The notes below the pieces were generated by a model. It worked only from the letters and a program-made list of their open reading frames with translations. It did no database searches and was not told the origin of the DNA. Position numbers and translations under genes: made by a program. A DNA stretch of 64,000 bases from Solirubrobacteraceae bacterium (GTDB taxonomy: Bacteria > Actinomycetota > Thermoleophilia > Solirubrobacterales > Solirubrobacteraceae): NCBI GenBank assembly GCA_016463765.1, contig JAEMQS010000006.1, positions 1-64,000 of the forward strand. The letters run 5' to 3'. Below are positions 36,532 to 45,119 of this stretch, in pieces (positions within the stretch are counted from its first letter, which is position 1; each line of letters opens with the position of its first letter).

Positions 36532-38015
36532 GGCTGCGCAGGACCGGCTTCGGGCCGCAGCTGAACTGGCGACTGATCATCCCGATCCTCGCCGGCGTGC
36601 TCCTGGCGGTCAGCCTCGGGCTCGGCGTGTGCGCCGTCGCCGCGGCACTCGACGGCGGAGAGGGACTGGTCGCCTTCGCGATCCCGGGCGCGATCGCGCT
36701 GCCCGTCTCCCTGCTCGCGCTGCGCTCGGCTCGTCTGCTGCGATCCATGCCGCTGCGTCCGCGGGACGGGTTCTTCGCGGTCACGATGGCGTGGGTGCTT
36801 GCCGCGGCGGTCGGCATGGCCCCGTTCCTGCTCTACGGGACGTTCGACCGGCCGGTGGACGCGTTCTTCGAGAGCATGGCCGGCTTCACCACGACCGGGG
36901 CGACGCTCATCGACGACGTCGAGGCCCAACCCGACGCGATCCTGCTGTGGCGCAGCCTGAGCCAGTGGCTCGGCGGCGTCGGCATCGTCGTCCTCGTCGT
37001 CGCGATCGCCCCGGCGACGGGCCTCGCGACGAAGCTGTTCGCCGCAGAGACCTCGCGGCTGACCGACCGGCTCACCCCCAGGATCGCGGACACCGCGAAG
37101 ATCATCTGGGGCATCTACCTCGTGCTGACCACCGGCGCGCTCGTCGCCTACATGGCCGCGGGGATGGGGCCCTTCGACGCGCTGAACCACGGGATGACCA
37201 CCGTCGCGACCGGCGGCTTCTCCACGAAGACCGCGTCGCTCGGGGCGTTCGACTCGACCGCGATCGAGATCGTCGCCATCGTCTTCATGCTCGCGGGCGG
37301 CGTGAACTTCGCCTTCTACTGGCGCGCCATCCGCGGGCGCGACATCTGGCCCCAGGCGGCCGAGGTGCGCGCCTACCTGCTCATCGTCACCGCCGCGACG
37401 GCCCTCCTGACGCTGACCCTCGTCCTCGCGCAGAACGAGACCCGGAGCCTCGGCCTGGAGATCCGCGACGCGGCGTTCAGCGCGACGAGCATCATGACCT
37501 CCACGGGCTACACGACCGCGGACTTCGCCGAGTGGAACGACACCGCCCTGCTCATCCTGCTCGGCCTGATGTTCGTCGGCGGGTGCGCCGGCTCGACCTC
37601 GGGTGGCATGAAGGTCATCCGGATCATGCTGCTCGGCAAGACCGCGTCGCAGGAGGTCCAGCGTCAGCTGCAGCCCCGCGCGGTGCAGGTCCTCCGGACG
37701 CGGCGCCGGGTGTTCGGCGAGGACGTCCGCCGTGCCGTCCTGGGGCTGTTCCTGCTCTACATGGCGCTGACCGCCGCGACCGCGCTGGCCCTGCTGGTGT
37801 GCGGCATGGACCTGCTGAGCGCGACGTCGGGCGCGGCGGCCACGGTGAACATCGTCGGGCCCGCGTTCGGCGACCTCGGGGCATCGGACAACTACGCCGC
37901 GCTCCCGGACGCGGCACGCTGGCTGCTGAGCGTCGTGATGCTCGCCGGCCGCCTGGAGATCTTCACCGTGCTCGTGCTGCTCACGCCCGCCTTCTGGCGG
38001 CCGAGCATCGCCTAG
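36528..38015 (+). CDS. trkH: Trk potassium uptake channel subunit TrkH
   Basis: A 495-residue membrane protein, the pore of the Trk potassium transporter, with four pseudo-repeats. Selectivity-filter loops can be seen in GFTTTGATLIDD, TTVATGGFSTKT, MTSTGYTTADF, and the last loop near AATVNIVGPAFGDLGA. About ten to twelve hydrophobic helices are present. The start is a GTG overlapping the trkA stop. It converges on the lysyl-oxidase-like gene five bases later. Confidence 0.93.
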   Translation: MRLRRTGFGPQLNWRLIIPILAGVLLAVSLGLGVCAVAAALDGGEGLVAFAIPGAIALPVSLLALRSARLLRSMPLRPRDGFFAVTMAWVLAAAVGMAPFLLYGTFDRPVDAFFESMAGFTTTGATLIDDVEAQPDAILLWRSLSQWLGGVGIVVLVVAIAPATGLATKLFAAETSRLTDRLTPRIADTAKIIWGIYLVLTTGALVAYMAAGMGPFDALNHGMTTVATGGFSTKTASLGAFDSTAIEIVAIVFMLAGGVNFAFYWRAIRGRDIWPQAAEVRAYLLIVTAATALLTLTLVLAQNETRSLGLEIRDAAFSATSIMTSTGYTTADFAEWNDTALLILLGLMFVGGCAGSTSGGMKVIRIMLLGKTASQEVQRQLQPRAVQVLRTRRRVFGEDVRRAVLGLFLLYMALTAATALALLVCGMDLLSATSGAAATVNIVGPAFGDLGASDNYAALPDAARWLLSVVMLAGRLEIFTVLVLLTPAFWRPSIA

Positions 38016-38020
38016 GTCAT

Positions 38021-38752
38021 CTAACAGCGGCCGACACGGCCCTTGAACGGCAGGCGCACGATGGTCCGCGCCGCGTTGTTGGCCTCGTTGCTCTCGACGA
38101 AGTGGTTGTACGGGTCCGCGATGTGCCACAGGGCGAAGCACCCGCGCAGGCCGGTCACGTCGATCCACTGCTCGTGGTAGCTGGCCGGGTAGATGTCCGC
38201 CCAGCCGACCGACGTGCCGAGCTCGACACGCTGGCGGGACTCGTCCTGGCTGCATCCCGGGTTCACCCGCTTGCGCGGCGACCGCGCCGACGGATGGGTG
38301 CGCCGCAGGTCCCGGAAGCAGTAGACGACCTTCGGCCCGACGCGCACACGCCGCCGGTTCTCGCCGACGGTCCACAGCTCGAAGCGCGCGGCATCCTCGA
38401 ACTTCCAGTAGTGGCCCTGCCCCGGGATGGCCTTCCAGACGATCCGCCCGTTGTTCGTCGGCCGGGTCACCTGCCCGTTGGCGGTGTAGATGATCTGCCG
38501 CGCGCGCATCGAGGTCTTCCCGATCCGCCACCCGTACATCTTCAGCGGCCCGCGGCCGAGCGAGTAGATCGAATTCGCGGCGCGCAGCACCGTGCGCTTG
38601 CCGCGCTTGTCGATCTCGAGGTCGTACGGCTCCTCCATCACGAGATCGGGGCAGCGGTACGCGGGCTGCGCACAGATCGGATCGGGGGCGGGAGCCGACA
38701 CGCCGGGGACGATGGCGGTGGCGGCGGCAACGGCGACGACGGAGGACAGCAC
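38021..38752 (-). CDS. Exported lysyl-oxidase-like protein
   Basis: A 243-residue protein with a short signal peptide (VVAVAAATAIVPG; start GTG at 38752). It resembles bacterial lysyl-oxidase-family proteins: LRAANSIYSLGRGPLKMYG, GQGHYWKFEDAARFELW, an even spacing of cysteines for disulfides, YHEQWIDVTGL, and the ending ALWHIADPYNHFVESNEANN. In catalytic LOX enzymes a His-x-His-x-x-x-type copper site is present; here GHYWKF keeps only one histidine, so activity is uncertain. Location is extracytoplasmic. It diverges from phoD with 117 bases between. Confidence 0.72.
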   Translation of the reverse strand: MLSSVVAVAAATAIVPGVSAPAPDPICAQPAYRCPDLVMEEPYDLEIDKRGKRTVLRAANSIYSLGRGPLKMYGWRIGKTSMRARQIIYTANGQVTRPTNNGRIVWKAIPGQGHYWKFEDAARFELWTVGENRRRVRVGPKVVYCFRDLRRTHPSARSPRKRVNPGCSQDESRQRVELGTSVGWADIYPASYHEQWIDVTGLRGCFALWHIADPYNHFVESNEANNAARTIVRLPFKGRVGRC

Positions 38753-38855
38753 GGCCGGGGGAAGGCTAGATCATCACCGGCACGGCTCCGGCGCCAACAC
38801 GTCACGGTCGTGACCATCCGGTGATCGAACCTGGACAGTCGACCAAGTTCAGGAG

Positions 38856-38861
38856 TAGCGT
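38856..38861 (+). promoter_or_regulatory. -10 box of phoD
   Basis: TAGCGT, eight bases before the ATG at 38870, with no Shine-Dalgarno sequence. Confidence 0.4.
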
Positions 38862-38869
38862 GCGCAGGC

Positions 38870-40549
38870 ATGACGAGCCCCATGACCCGCCGGAGGTTCG
38901 TGCGCGGTGCCGCCGTCGGCGCCGGGCTCGTGATCCTCGGTGACCCCCTCCTGGCGCGCGCCCAGCGCGCGACCGACATCGCCTTCACGCAGGGCGTCGC
39001 CTCGGGCGAGCCCGCGCAGCGCGGGATCACGCTCTGGACCAAGCTCGACGGGCTGGAGACCGCGAGCCGGCTGACGCTCGAGGTCAGCGCCGATCCGGGG
39101 TTCGGGTCGACCCTGCTGGCGACCGAGGTCCTCGCGGACCCCGCGCAGGGCGGGTCGGCGCGCACGCGCCTGGAAGGCGGCCCCCTGCAGCCCGGCGAGC
39201 AGTACTTCTACCGCTTCACGACCGGGTCTCAGGACTCCCCTGTGGGCCGCTTCCGGACGACGCGCCCGGCCGACAGCGCCGAGCCGGTGAAGGTCGCGTT
39301 CTTCAGCTGCCAGGAGTACATCGCGGGCTACTACTACGCCCATCGCGACCTGGCCGAGCAGGACGACATCGACCTCGTCGTCTGTCTGGGCGACTACATC
39401 TACGAGAAGGGCTTCGCGGGGACCGCCTCGGTGTCGAGGCCCGTCCGCAGGGACGAGTCGGCGCCGGAGACCGGCGAGACCGAGACGCTCGACGAGTACC
39501 GCGCGAAGTACGCCCTCTACCACTCGGACCCGCTCCTGCTCGAGGTCCGGCGCAAGTTCCCCCTCGTCGCCATCTGGGACGACCACGAGGTCGAGGACAA
39601 CTACGCAGGCACGTTCAAGGGCGGCGCCGCGGAGAAGCGCCGCCTCGCGTTCGGCGACCGGCGCCAGAACGGGTACCAGGCGCACTACGAGGCCATGCCG
39701 CGCGTCCGCGCCGCCGGCGAGCGCGACCGCACGTATGGGTCGATCAACCTCGGCGCGGCGGAGGTCTTCCTCCTCGACACCCGTCAGTACCGCACGAACC
39801 AGCCGTGCGACCCGACCGACAGCGCGCTCGCGCCGTTCTGCGGACCGTGGGAGTACAACCGCGGGTTCCGCACGCTGCTGGGCGCGCAGCAGAAGCAGTG
39901 GCTGAAGGACCGCCTGGTCGCGACCCCGGCGCCGTGGAAGCTCATCGGCAACCAGGTGATGATGATGTCCCTGGACTCCACGCCCGGCTGGCCGCTGAAC
40001 CCTGACGCGTGGGACGGATACGGCGCCGAGCGCGCCGAGCTGATCGACCACATGGTCCGCAACGGCGTCGAGGACGTCTCGTTCATCACCGGGGACATTC
40101 ACACGTTCTTCGCGGGATCCGTGAGCCGGACCGGGCGGGCGAAGAACTCCGTCGCCGGCCGCACGGACGGAGCGCGGGCCACGGAGTTCGTCTGCGGCTC
40201 GATCACCTCCCCCGGGATCGTCGACCGCCTGGCGTCCCGCGAACGGGAGCGGCGCGCCGCCGCGGCGCCCATCGACGGCCTCGTCCTGAACGTCAACCGC
40301 CACATCGCGTACTCGAACCAGGCCTACAAGGGCTACGGACTCGTCACCGCGAGCCCGACGGAGCTCACCGTCGACTACCGGGCCGTCCGGGACACCCGCA
40401 GTCTGCAGAACACGGCGTCGTTCCTGCTCGCCCGCTTCCGGGTCGCGCGCGGTGTCGCGGCGGTGGAGCGCACGTACTCGGCGTACCCGCTCGCGCCGCG
40501 CGGATCGGGCCCCCTGCCGCCCAGCCTGTCGCCCACGGCGGCGATCTGA
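38870..40549 (+). CDS. phoD: Exported PhoD-family alkaline phosphatase/phosphodiesterase
   Basis: A 559-residue protein with a Tat signal (MTRRRFVRGAAVGAGL). An N-terminal fibronectin-like region (about 35-130) precedes the PhoD metallophosphatase domain, with VAFFSCQEY, CLGDYIYEKG, AIWDDHEVEDNY and SFITGDIHTFFAG holding the iron/calcium ligands. It releases phosphate from phosphate esters outside the membrane after folding in the cytoplasm. It fits with the phytase in the same window as a phosphate-scavenging set. It is followed by a perfect hairpin at the junction with the convergent GntR gene. Confidence 0.93.
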   Translation: MTSPMTRRRFVRGAAVGAGLVILGDPLLARAQRATDIAFTQGVASGEPAQRGITLWTKLDGLETASRLTLEVSADPGFGSTLLATEVLADPAQGGSARTRLEGGPLQPGEQYFYRFTTGSQDSPVGRFRTTRPADSAEPVKVAFFSCQEYIAGYYYAHRDLAEQDDIDLVVCLGDYIYEKGFAGTASVSRPVRRDESAPETGETETLDEYRAKYALYHSDPLLLEVRRKFPLVAIWDDHEVEDNYAGTFKGGAAEKRRLAFGDRRQNGYQAHYEAMPRVRAAGERDRTYGSINLGAAEVFLLDTRQYRTNQPCDPTDSALAPFCGPWEYNRGFRTLLGAQQKQWLKDRLVATPAPWKLIGNQVMMMSLDSTPGWPLNPDAWDGYGAERAELIDHMVRNGVEDVSFITGDIHTFFAGSVSRTGRAKNSVAGRTDGARATEFVCGSITSPGIVDRLASRERERRAAAAPIDGLVLNVNRHIAYSNQAYKGYGLVTASPTELTVDYRAVRDTRSLQNTASFLLARFRVARGVAAVERTYSAYPLAPRGSGPLPPSLSPTAAI

Positions 40550-40557
40550 GCGGCGAC

Positions 40558-40582
40558 TCTCACCCTCAGGTCGAGGGTGAGA
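40558..40582. terminator. Bidirectional terminator between phoD and the GntR gene
   Basis: TCTCACCCTC and GAGGGTGAGA form a perfect 10-bp stem with a five-base loop. The hairpin starts nine bases after the phoD stop and includes the last codons of the convergent GntR gene. Confidence 0.6.
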
Positions 40583-41351
40583 TGTTCTCCGGCTGAGGGG
40601 CCGCCATGAGCCGCATGACGTGGATGTGCAGGCCCCCTGGGGCGAAGACGTCGGCCGAGCACTGCACCGGCCGCCCATCCGGCAGGTGCATGACCTCCAT
40701 GAGCTCGAGGACGGCCGTCGGCTCGGTGATGTCGAGTGCCGCGGAAGCGGGATCGTCGCCCCCGAGCAGCCGCGGTCGCACGTGGGTCTTCGCAAAGGCC
40801 ACGGGGACCCCGAACTCCGGCAGCAGGTCGAGCACCATGCGGCCCTGCTCCAGACCGGCGGCGATCTTCGCCGCGTCGGGCAGCGAGATGGACGGGTGCA
40901 GGACGTCGCGCATGAACGCGACGGGCTCGCCGTCGGCCACGAGCGTGCGCTCGACGGTGGTCGCACGCGCACCCGGCTCGAGTTCCAGCGCCACCGCCGC
41001 GTCCCGCGGCGCGTCGCCGTGCTCGATCCGCAGCGCGCGGACCGCGAGCTCGATGCCCTGGCGCTCGGCGAGCAGCGCGTAGGACTCCAGGACCTCGAGC
41101 CCGTCGCTGAAGCCGCGCCGCCGGGCGATCGACCCGACGTAGGTCCCGCTCCCCTGCCGGCGGACGACCTCCCCGGTCTCCTCCAGGCGTGAGAGCGCCG
41201 CGCGCAGCGTGCCCCGCGAGACCCCGAGCATCGCGGCGAGGTCGTGCTCGGGCGGGAGCCGGTCGCCCGCGCGATGGCGGCCGGGCGACAGCCACTGCCG
41301 CAGCGCCTGCTCTGCGTGATCGACGAGCGGGCGGTGCTCGGTGGTCGCCAT
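40566..41351 (-). CDS. GntR/HutC-family regulator (UTRA domain) divergent from the sox operon
   Basis: A 261-residue regulator, started at the ATG 41351 rather than the track start at 41414. The DNA-binding domain (about residues 8-75) shows RAGDRLPPEHDLAAMLGVSRGTLRAALSRL (quoted in part) and VVRRQGSGTYVGS. The UTRA effector domain follows, with ATTVERTLVADGEPVAFMRD and VLELMEVMHLPDG. It is divergent from soxD with 107 bases between starts, and two matching palindromes sit in that gap, so it most likely controls the sox operon and itself. The effector would be sarcosine or a related amine. Confidence 0.9.
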   Translation of the reverse strand: MATTEHRPLVDHAEQALRQWLSPGRHRAGDRLPPEHDLAAMLGVSRGTLRAALSRLEETGEVVRRQGSGTYVGSIARRRGFSDGLEVLESYALLAERQGIELAVRALRIEHGDAPRDAAVALELEPGARATTVERTLVADGEPVAFMRDVLHPSISLPDAAKIAAGLEQGRMVLDLLPEFGVPVAFAKTHVRPRLLGGDDPASAALDITEPTAVLELMEVMHLPDGRPVQCSADVFAPGGLHIHVMRLMAAPQPENISPST

Positions 41352-41363
41352 GCGCACCAGTGT

Positions 41364-41377
41364 ACGAACCTGTTCGT
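41364..41377. promoter_or_regulatory. Operator 1 of the GntR regulator
   Basis: ACGAAC-CT-GTTCGT is a perfect 6-2-6 palindrome, placed 12 bases upstream of the GntR ATG on the divergent side, where it would block that promoter. Confidence 0.55.
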
Positions 41378-41426
41378 CCACCGGGACTGGACCGAATGCA
41401 GGAAATCTCGCCACGCGCTCGTCCCA

Positions 41427-41440
41427 GTGAACAAATTCGT
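41427..41440. promoter_or_regulatory. Operator 2 of the GntR regulator
   Basis: GTGAAC-AA-ATTCGT has the same 6-2-6 spacing as operator 1 and agrees at 9 of 12 arm positions. It ends 18 bases before the soxD GTG. The two sites are 63 bases apart, about six turns of the DNA helix, so two dimers would lie on the same face. Confidence 0.5.
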
Positions 41441-41458
41441 CTACTGTGCCGCGGCACC

Positions 41459-41722
41459 GTGTCGTTCGTCCTGGAATGCCCCCACTGCGGACCCCGCGAG
41501 GTCACCGACTTCCGGTTCGGGGGTGAGGTCCGCCCCGGGGACGACGGGGGCCGGCCGGACGCCGCGGCCCTCACGCGCACGCTGTACCTGCGGGCCAACG
41601 TCGACGGGGTCCAGCGCGAGTGGTGGCAGCACCGCTCGGGCTGCGGCGCCTGGTTCCGGGCCGAGCGGGACACCGGGACGAACCGCGTCCTGCGGACCGC
41701 CGCCGCCGAGGTCGCGTGGTGA
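41459..41722 (+). CDS. soxD: Sarcosine oxidase delta subunit
   Basis: An 87-residue zinc-binding subunit of heterotetrameric sarcosine oxidase. Start at GTG 41459, giving the typical VSFVLECPHCGPREVTDF. Zinc ligands are C-P-H-C at the N-terminus and H and C in WWQHRSGCGAWF. The stop overlaps soxA in GTGA. Order here is D-A-G-B, unlike the usual B-D-A-G. Confidence 0.9.
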   Translation: MSFVLECPHCGPREVTDFRFGGEVRPGDDGGRPDAAALTRTLYLRANVDGVQREWWQHRSGCGAWFRAERDTGTNRVLRTAAAEVAW

Positions 41723-44568
41723 AGGGGAGACTGCCGTACAACGTCGGCGGCGCGCGGATCGACCGCTCGCGCGTGCTCCGGTTCACCTTCGACGGCAAGG
41801 TCGTCGAGGCCCATCCCGGCGACACGGTCGGCTCCGCACTGCATGCGGCCGGCCAGACCACGCTGTCGCGCTCCTTCAAGTACCACCGCCCCCGCGGGCT
41901 GCTGTGCTGCGCGGGGCAGTGCCCGAACTGCCTGGTCGACGTCGACGGGAGCCCGGGCGTGCGGGCGTGCACCGAGCCGGTCCGCGAGGGCATGACGGTG
42001 ACGCCGCAGAACGCGTGGCCGTCCCTGGGCTTCGACGCGCTGCGCGCGGTCGACCGCGTCGGCGGACCGTTCACCCCGCCCGGCTTCTACTACAAGATGC
42101 TCATCCGCCCGCGGGCCGCATGGCGGCTGGCCGAGCCGATGATCCGCCGCGTCGCGGGGCTCGGGCGCCTCGACCCAGGCGCGACCGAGCGGCGCTGGCG
42201 CACCGACTACCGCCGGCGGCACTGCGACGTTCTGGTCGTCGGCGGCGGCATCGCCGGGCTGGCCGCCGCCGTCCGGGCGGCTGAGCTCGGCGCCGATGTC
42301 GTGCTGGCCGACGACGGGCCGGAACCGGGTGGCCGCTGCCTGGCCGAGGGCGACGGCGCGCGGGTCGCCGCGCTGGCCGAGCGAGCGAGCGCCGCGGGCG
42401 TCGAGCTGCTCCAGGGCGCCAGCGCGCTGGGGTTCTTCGACGGCCTCGTGGCGGTCTGGCAGGGCAGCGTGCTGCACCAGGTGCGCGCGGCGCGGACCGT
42501 CGTGGCGACCGGCGCGGTCGAGCAGCCGCTCCTCTTCGCCGGCAACGACCTACCAGGCGTGATGCTGTCCGGCGCGGTGCGCCGGCTCATCTCGCTGTAC
42601 GGGGTGGCGCCGGGAACGAGGGCGGTGGTCGCCGGGGTGGGTGACCCCGCCCTCGAGGCGGCGGTCGCGCTGCGGGCGGCGGGGATCCACGTCGCGGCGG
42701 TCGCCGACGCCCGCCCGTCTCCGACCGGGGAAGCCGCCGACGCCCTGCGCGCGGCCGGCGTGCCGCTGCTCGAAGGCCACACGGTCGTGCGGGCGGCCGG
42801 AGGTTCCCGGGTCGCGAAGGTCACCCTCGCCGCGCCCGACGGCACGCGATCCCGGCTGCGGGCCGACCTGCTCGTGATCAGCGGCGGGATGGCGCCCGCG
42901 ACCTCCCTCCTCGCGCAGGCGGGCACGTCGCTGGAGCACGACGGCGAGCGCGGGCGGTTCGTCCCCGCCGACCTTCCCCCGGGCGTCTTCGCCGCCGGTC
43001 AGGTCCTCGGCCACGACGCACCGGCTGCCGCCGAGCTGTCCGGCGCGGTGGCCGGCGCCGACGCCGCCCACGAACTCGGGCTCGGCGACGACGCGTCACG
43101 CGCCCTGCTCGCCGAGGACGTCTCGGCGCTGCGCGGGGCCTCGCCCGGCACGCCGTCGGCGCCCCCGCCCGCGCCGCCGAAGGGCGAGCGCGGGCGCTGT
43201 GTCGTCTGCCTGTGCGAGGACGTGACGGTCAAGGACCTCAAGACCGCCGTGGCCGAGGGCTTCGACGACATCGAGCTCGCCAAGCGGTACACCACCGCGA
43301 CGATGGGGCCGTGCCAGGGGCGCATGTGCCAGCGGGCGGTCAACGCCGTGCTCGCGGAGGAGACCGGGCGCGCGCCCGCCGCCGTCGGCCTGACCACCGC
43401 GCGCCCGCCGTGGACGACCGTGCCGCTCGGCGTCCTGGCCGGCCGCCCGTACCAGCCGGCGAAGCGCTCGGCCCTGCACGCCCGCCACCGCGAGGCCGGC
43501 GCGCGGATCGAGTGGGCGGGCGACTGGCGCCGCGCCTACGACTACGGCGACCCCGACGCCGAGATCGCCGCGGTGCACGACGGCTGCGGGGTCATCGACG
43601 TGTCGTCGCTGGGCAAGCTGCTGGTCCGTGGGCCGGACGCCGCGGCGTTCCTCGACCGCGTGTACCCCAACCGCATGAGCACCCTCGCGCCCGGGCGCAT
43701 CCGCTACGGCGTGCTCACCGGCGAGGCGGGGCGGATCATCGACGACGGCACCGTCGCGCGGCTCGACGACGAGACGTTCTACGTCACGACCACGTCCAGC
43801 GGAGCCGGTGCGATCTTCGAGTGGCTGCAGTGGTGGCAGGCCGACTGGCGGCTGGACGTGCGGATCACCGACGTCACGCAGTCGCTGAGTGCCGTGAACG
43901 TCGCCGGGCCACGCGCCCGGGACGTGCTCGCCGTGCTCGCGCCCGGCCTGGACTGCTCCGCGGACGGCTTCGGCTACCTGGACGCGCGGCGCGGGGCCGT
44001 CGCGGGCGTCGAGGCGCTCGCGCTGCGCATCGGGTTCGTCGGCGAGCTCGGGTACGAGCTGCATGTCGCCTCCGCGCACGCGCTGACGCTGTGGGACGCG
44101 CTCGTCGCGGCGGGCGCGCGGCCGTTCGGCCTGGAACCCCAGCGCGTGCTGCGCCTGCAGAAGGGCCACCCCATCATCGGCGTGGACACCGACGCCGAGA
44201 CCACCCCGGCGATGGCCGGTATGGACTTCGCCGTGAAGCTCGACAAGGACGAGCCGTTCGTGGGCAGGTGGGCGCTCGAGCGCCTGGCCTCCCGTGAGTG
44301 CACCGAGCGGCTCGTCGGCGTCGTGATCGAGGGCGAGCACGTCCCCGGCGACGGCGCGGTCGTCGTCGCCGGGGACGCCCCGGCCGGGCGGATCACGAGC
44401 GCGCGCCGGTCCGCGCGGCTGGGCCGTGGCATCGGCTTGGCCTGGGTGCCCAACGGCCTGTCGGAGCTGGGATCGAGGATCGAGATCCGCGACGGCGGCA
44501 CGACCTTCGCGGCAGAGGTCGTCGACGCCGCCTTCTACGACCCCGACGGCGAGCGGCTGCGCACATGA
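41719..44568 (+). CDS. soxA: Sarcosine oxidase alpha subunit with intact N-terminal [2Fe-2S] motif
   Basis: A 949-residue subunit from GTG 41719. Domains in order: an N-terminal [2Fe-2S] region (about 1-110) with cysteines in LLCCAGQCPNC and VRACTEP spaced C-x4-C-x2-C-x12-C; a NAD-binding Rossmann region (VLVVGGGIAGLAAAVRA, about 172) and thioredoxin-reductase-like part to 460; a BFD-like cysteine region (VVCLCEDVT, GPCQGRMC); and a folate-binding GCV_T/aminomethyltransferase part (about 590-949) with the YPNRMSTLAPG region. In classical Corynebacterium SoxA the N-terminal cysteines are lost; here they are kept. It should oxidise the N-methyl group of sarcosine and pass formaldehyde to tetrahydrofolate. 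Coupled to soxD and soxG. Confidence 0.92.
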   Translation: MKGRLPYNVGGARIDRSRVLRFTFDGKVVEAHPGDTVGSALHAAGQTTLSRSFKYHRPRGLLCCAGQCPNCLVDVDGSPGVRACTEPVREGMTVTPQNAWPSLGFDALRAVDRVGGPFTPPGFYYKMLIRPRAAWRLAEPMIRRVAGLGRLDPGATERRWRTDYRRRHCDVLVVGGGIAGLAAAVRAAELGADVVLADDGPEPGGRCLAEGDGARVAALAERASAAGVELLQGASALGFFDGLVAVWQGSVLHQVRAARTVVATGAVEQPLLFAGNDLPGVMLSGAVRRLISLYGVAPGTRAVVAGVGDPALEAAVALRAAGIHVAAVADARPSPTGEAADALRAAGVPLLEGHTVVRAAGGSRVAKVTLAAPDGTRSRLRADLLVISGGMAPATSLLAQAGTSLEHDGERGRFVPADLPPGVFAAGQVLGHDAPAAAELSGAVAGADAAHELGLGDDASRALLAEDVSALRGASPGTPSAPPPAPPKGERGRCVVCLCEDVTVKDLKTAVAEGFDDIELAKRYTTATMGPCQGRMCQRAVNAVLAEETGRAPAAVGLTTARPPWTTVPLGVLAGRPYQPAKRSALHARHREAGARIEWAGDWRRAYDYGDPDAEIAAVHDGCGVIDVSSLGKLLVRGPDAAAFLDRVYPNRMSTLAPGRIRYGVLTGEAGRIIDDGTVARLDDETFYVTTTSSGAGAIFEWLQWWQADWRLDVRITDVTQSLSAVNVAGPRARDVLAVLAPGLDCSADGFGYLDARRGAVAGVEALALRIGFVGELGYELHVASAHALTLWDALVAAGARPFGLEPQRVLRLQKGHPIIGVDTDAETTPAMAGMDFAVKLDKDEPFVGRWALERLASRECTERLVGVVIEGEHVPGDGAVVVAGDAPAGRITSARRSARLGRGIGLAWVPNGLSELGSRIEIRDGGTTFAAEVVDAAFYDPDGERLRT

Positions 44569-45119
44569 TCGACCTCGGCTTCCTGGACCCGGCGGCCAGC
44601 ACGCCGCCGCCCCGCAGCCCGGTGGGCGACGTCCCCGGCGCGGGCGCGCTGGTCGACCGGTCGCTCGTGGTGAAGACCGAGCTGCAGACCGGTCCGGACG
44701 ACACCGCCGAGCTCGCCGCCGCCGTCGAGCGCGCGACCGGCGCGCCGCCGCGGACAGGCCGTGCGATCGAGGCCGACGGCGCGTGGTGGTGCCCGCTGAC
44801 GCCCACCCGCGTGCTCGTCGTCGGCGACCCGCCCGCCACGCCGGCGCCACCGGTCAGCGCCGTCACCGTCACCTCAGGGTTCGCCGCGTTCGGCCTGAGC
44901 GGCCCGACCGCGCGCGCGGTCCTGGCTCGTGTCAGCGCGCTGGACCTCCGCCGCGCGGACACCGGCACGCTCCTGCCCGGCTCGGTCGCGCGCGTCCCCG
45001 CGATCGTCCTCTGCCGCCGCGAGGACGAGCTCCTGATCCTGGCCGGCAGCGCCCACGCGCAGTACCTGTGGGAGACCCTCGTCGACGCGGCCGAGCCGTC
45101 GCAGGTGACGCATGCGTGA
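44565..45119 (+). CDS. soxG: Sarcosine oxidase gamma subunit
   Basis: A 184-residue subunit starting at ATG 44565, overlapping the soxA stop in ATGA. It has the gamma-subunit pattern of a folate-binding-like fold: VSAVTVTSGFAAFGLSGPTARAVLARV and GTLLPGSVARVPAIVLCRREDELLI. It is poorly conserved in general, and the assignment is supported mainly by position between soxA and soxB. It overlaps soxB by eight bases. Confidence 0.85.
   Translation: MIDLGFLDPAASTPPPRSPVGDVPGAGALVDRSLVVKTELQTGPDDTAELAAAVERATGAPPRTGRAIEADGAWWCPLTPTRVLVVGDPPATPAPPVSAVTVTSGFAAFGLSGPTARAVLARVSALDLRRADTGTLLPGSVARVPAIVLCRREDELLILAGSAHAQYLWETLVDAAEPSQVTHA

Noticed and set aside
36291-38531. 746-residue minus-strand ORF
   Set aside because: Antisense to trkA, trkH and the lysyl-oxidase-like gene, with no recognisable domain.
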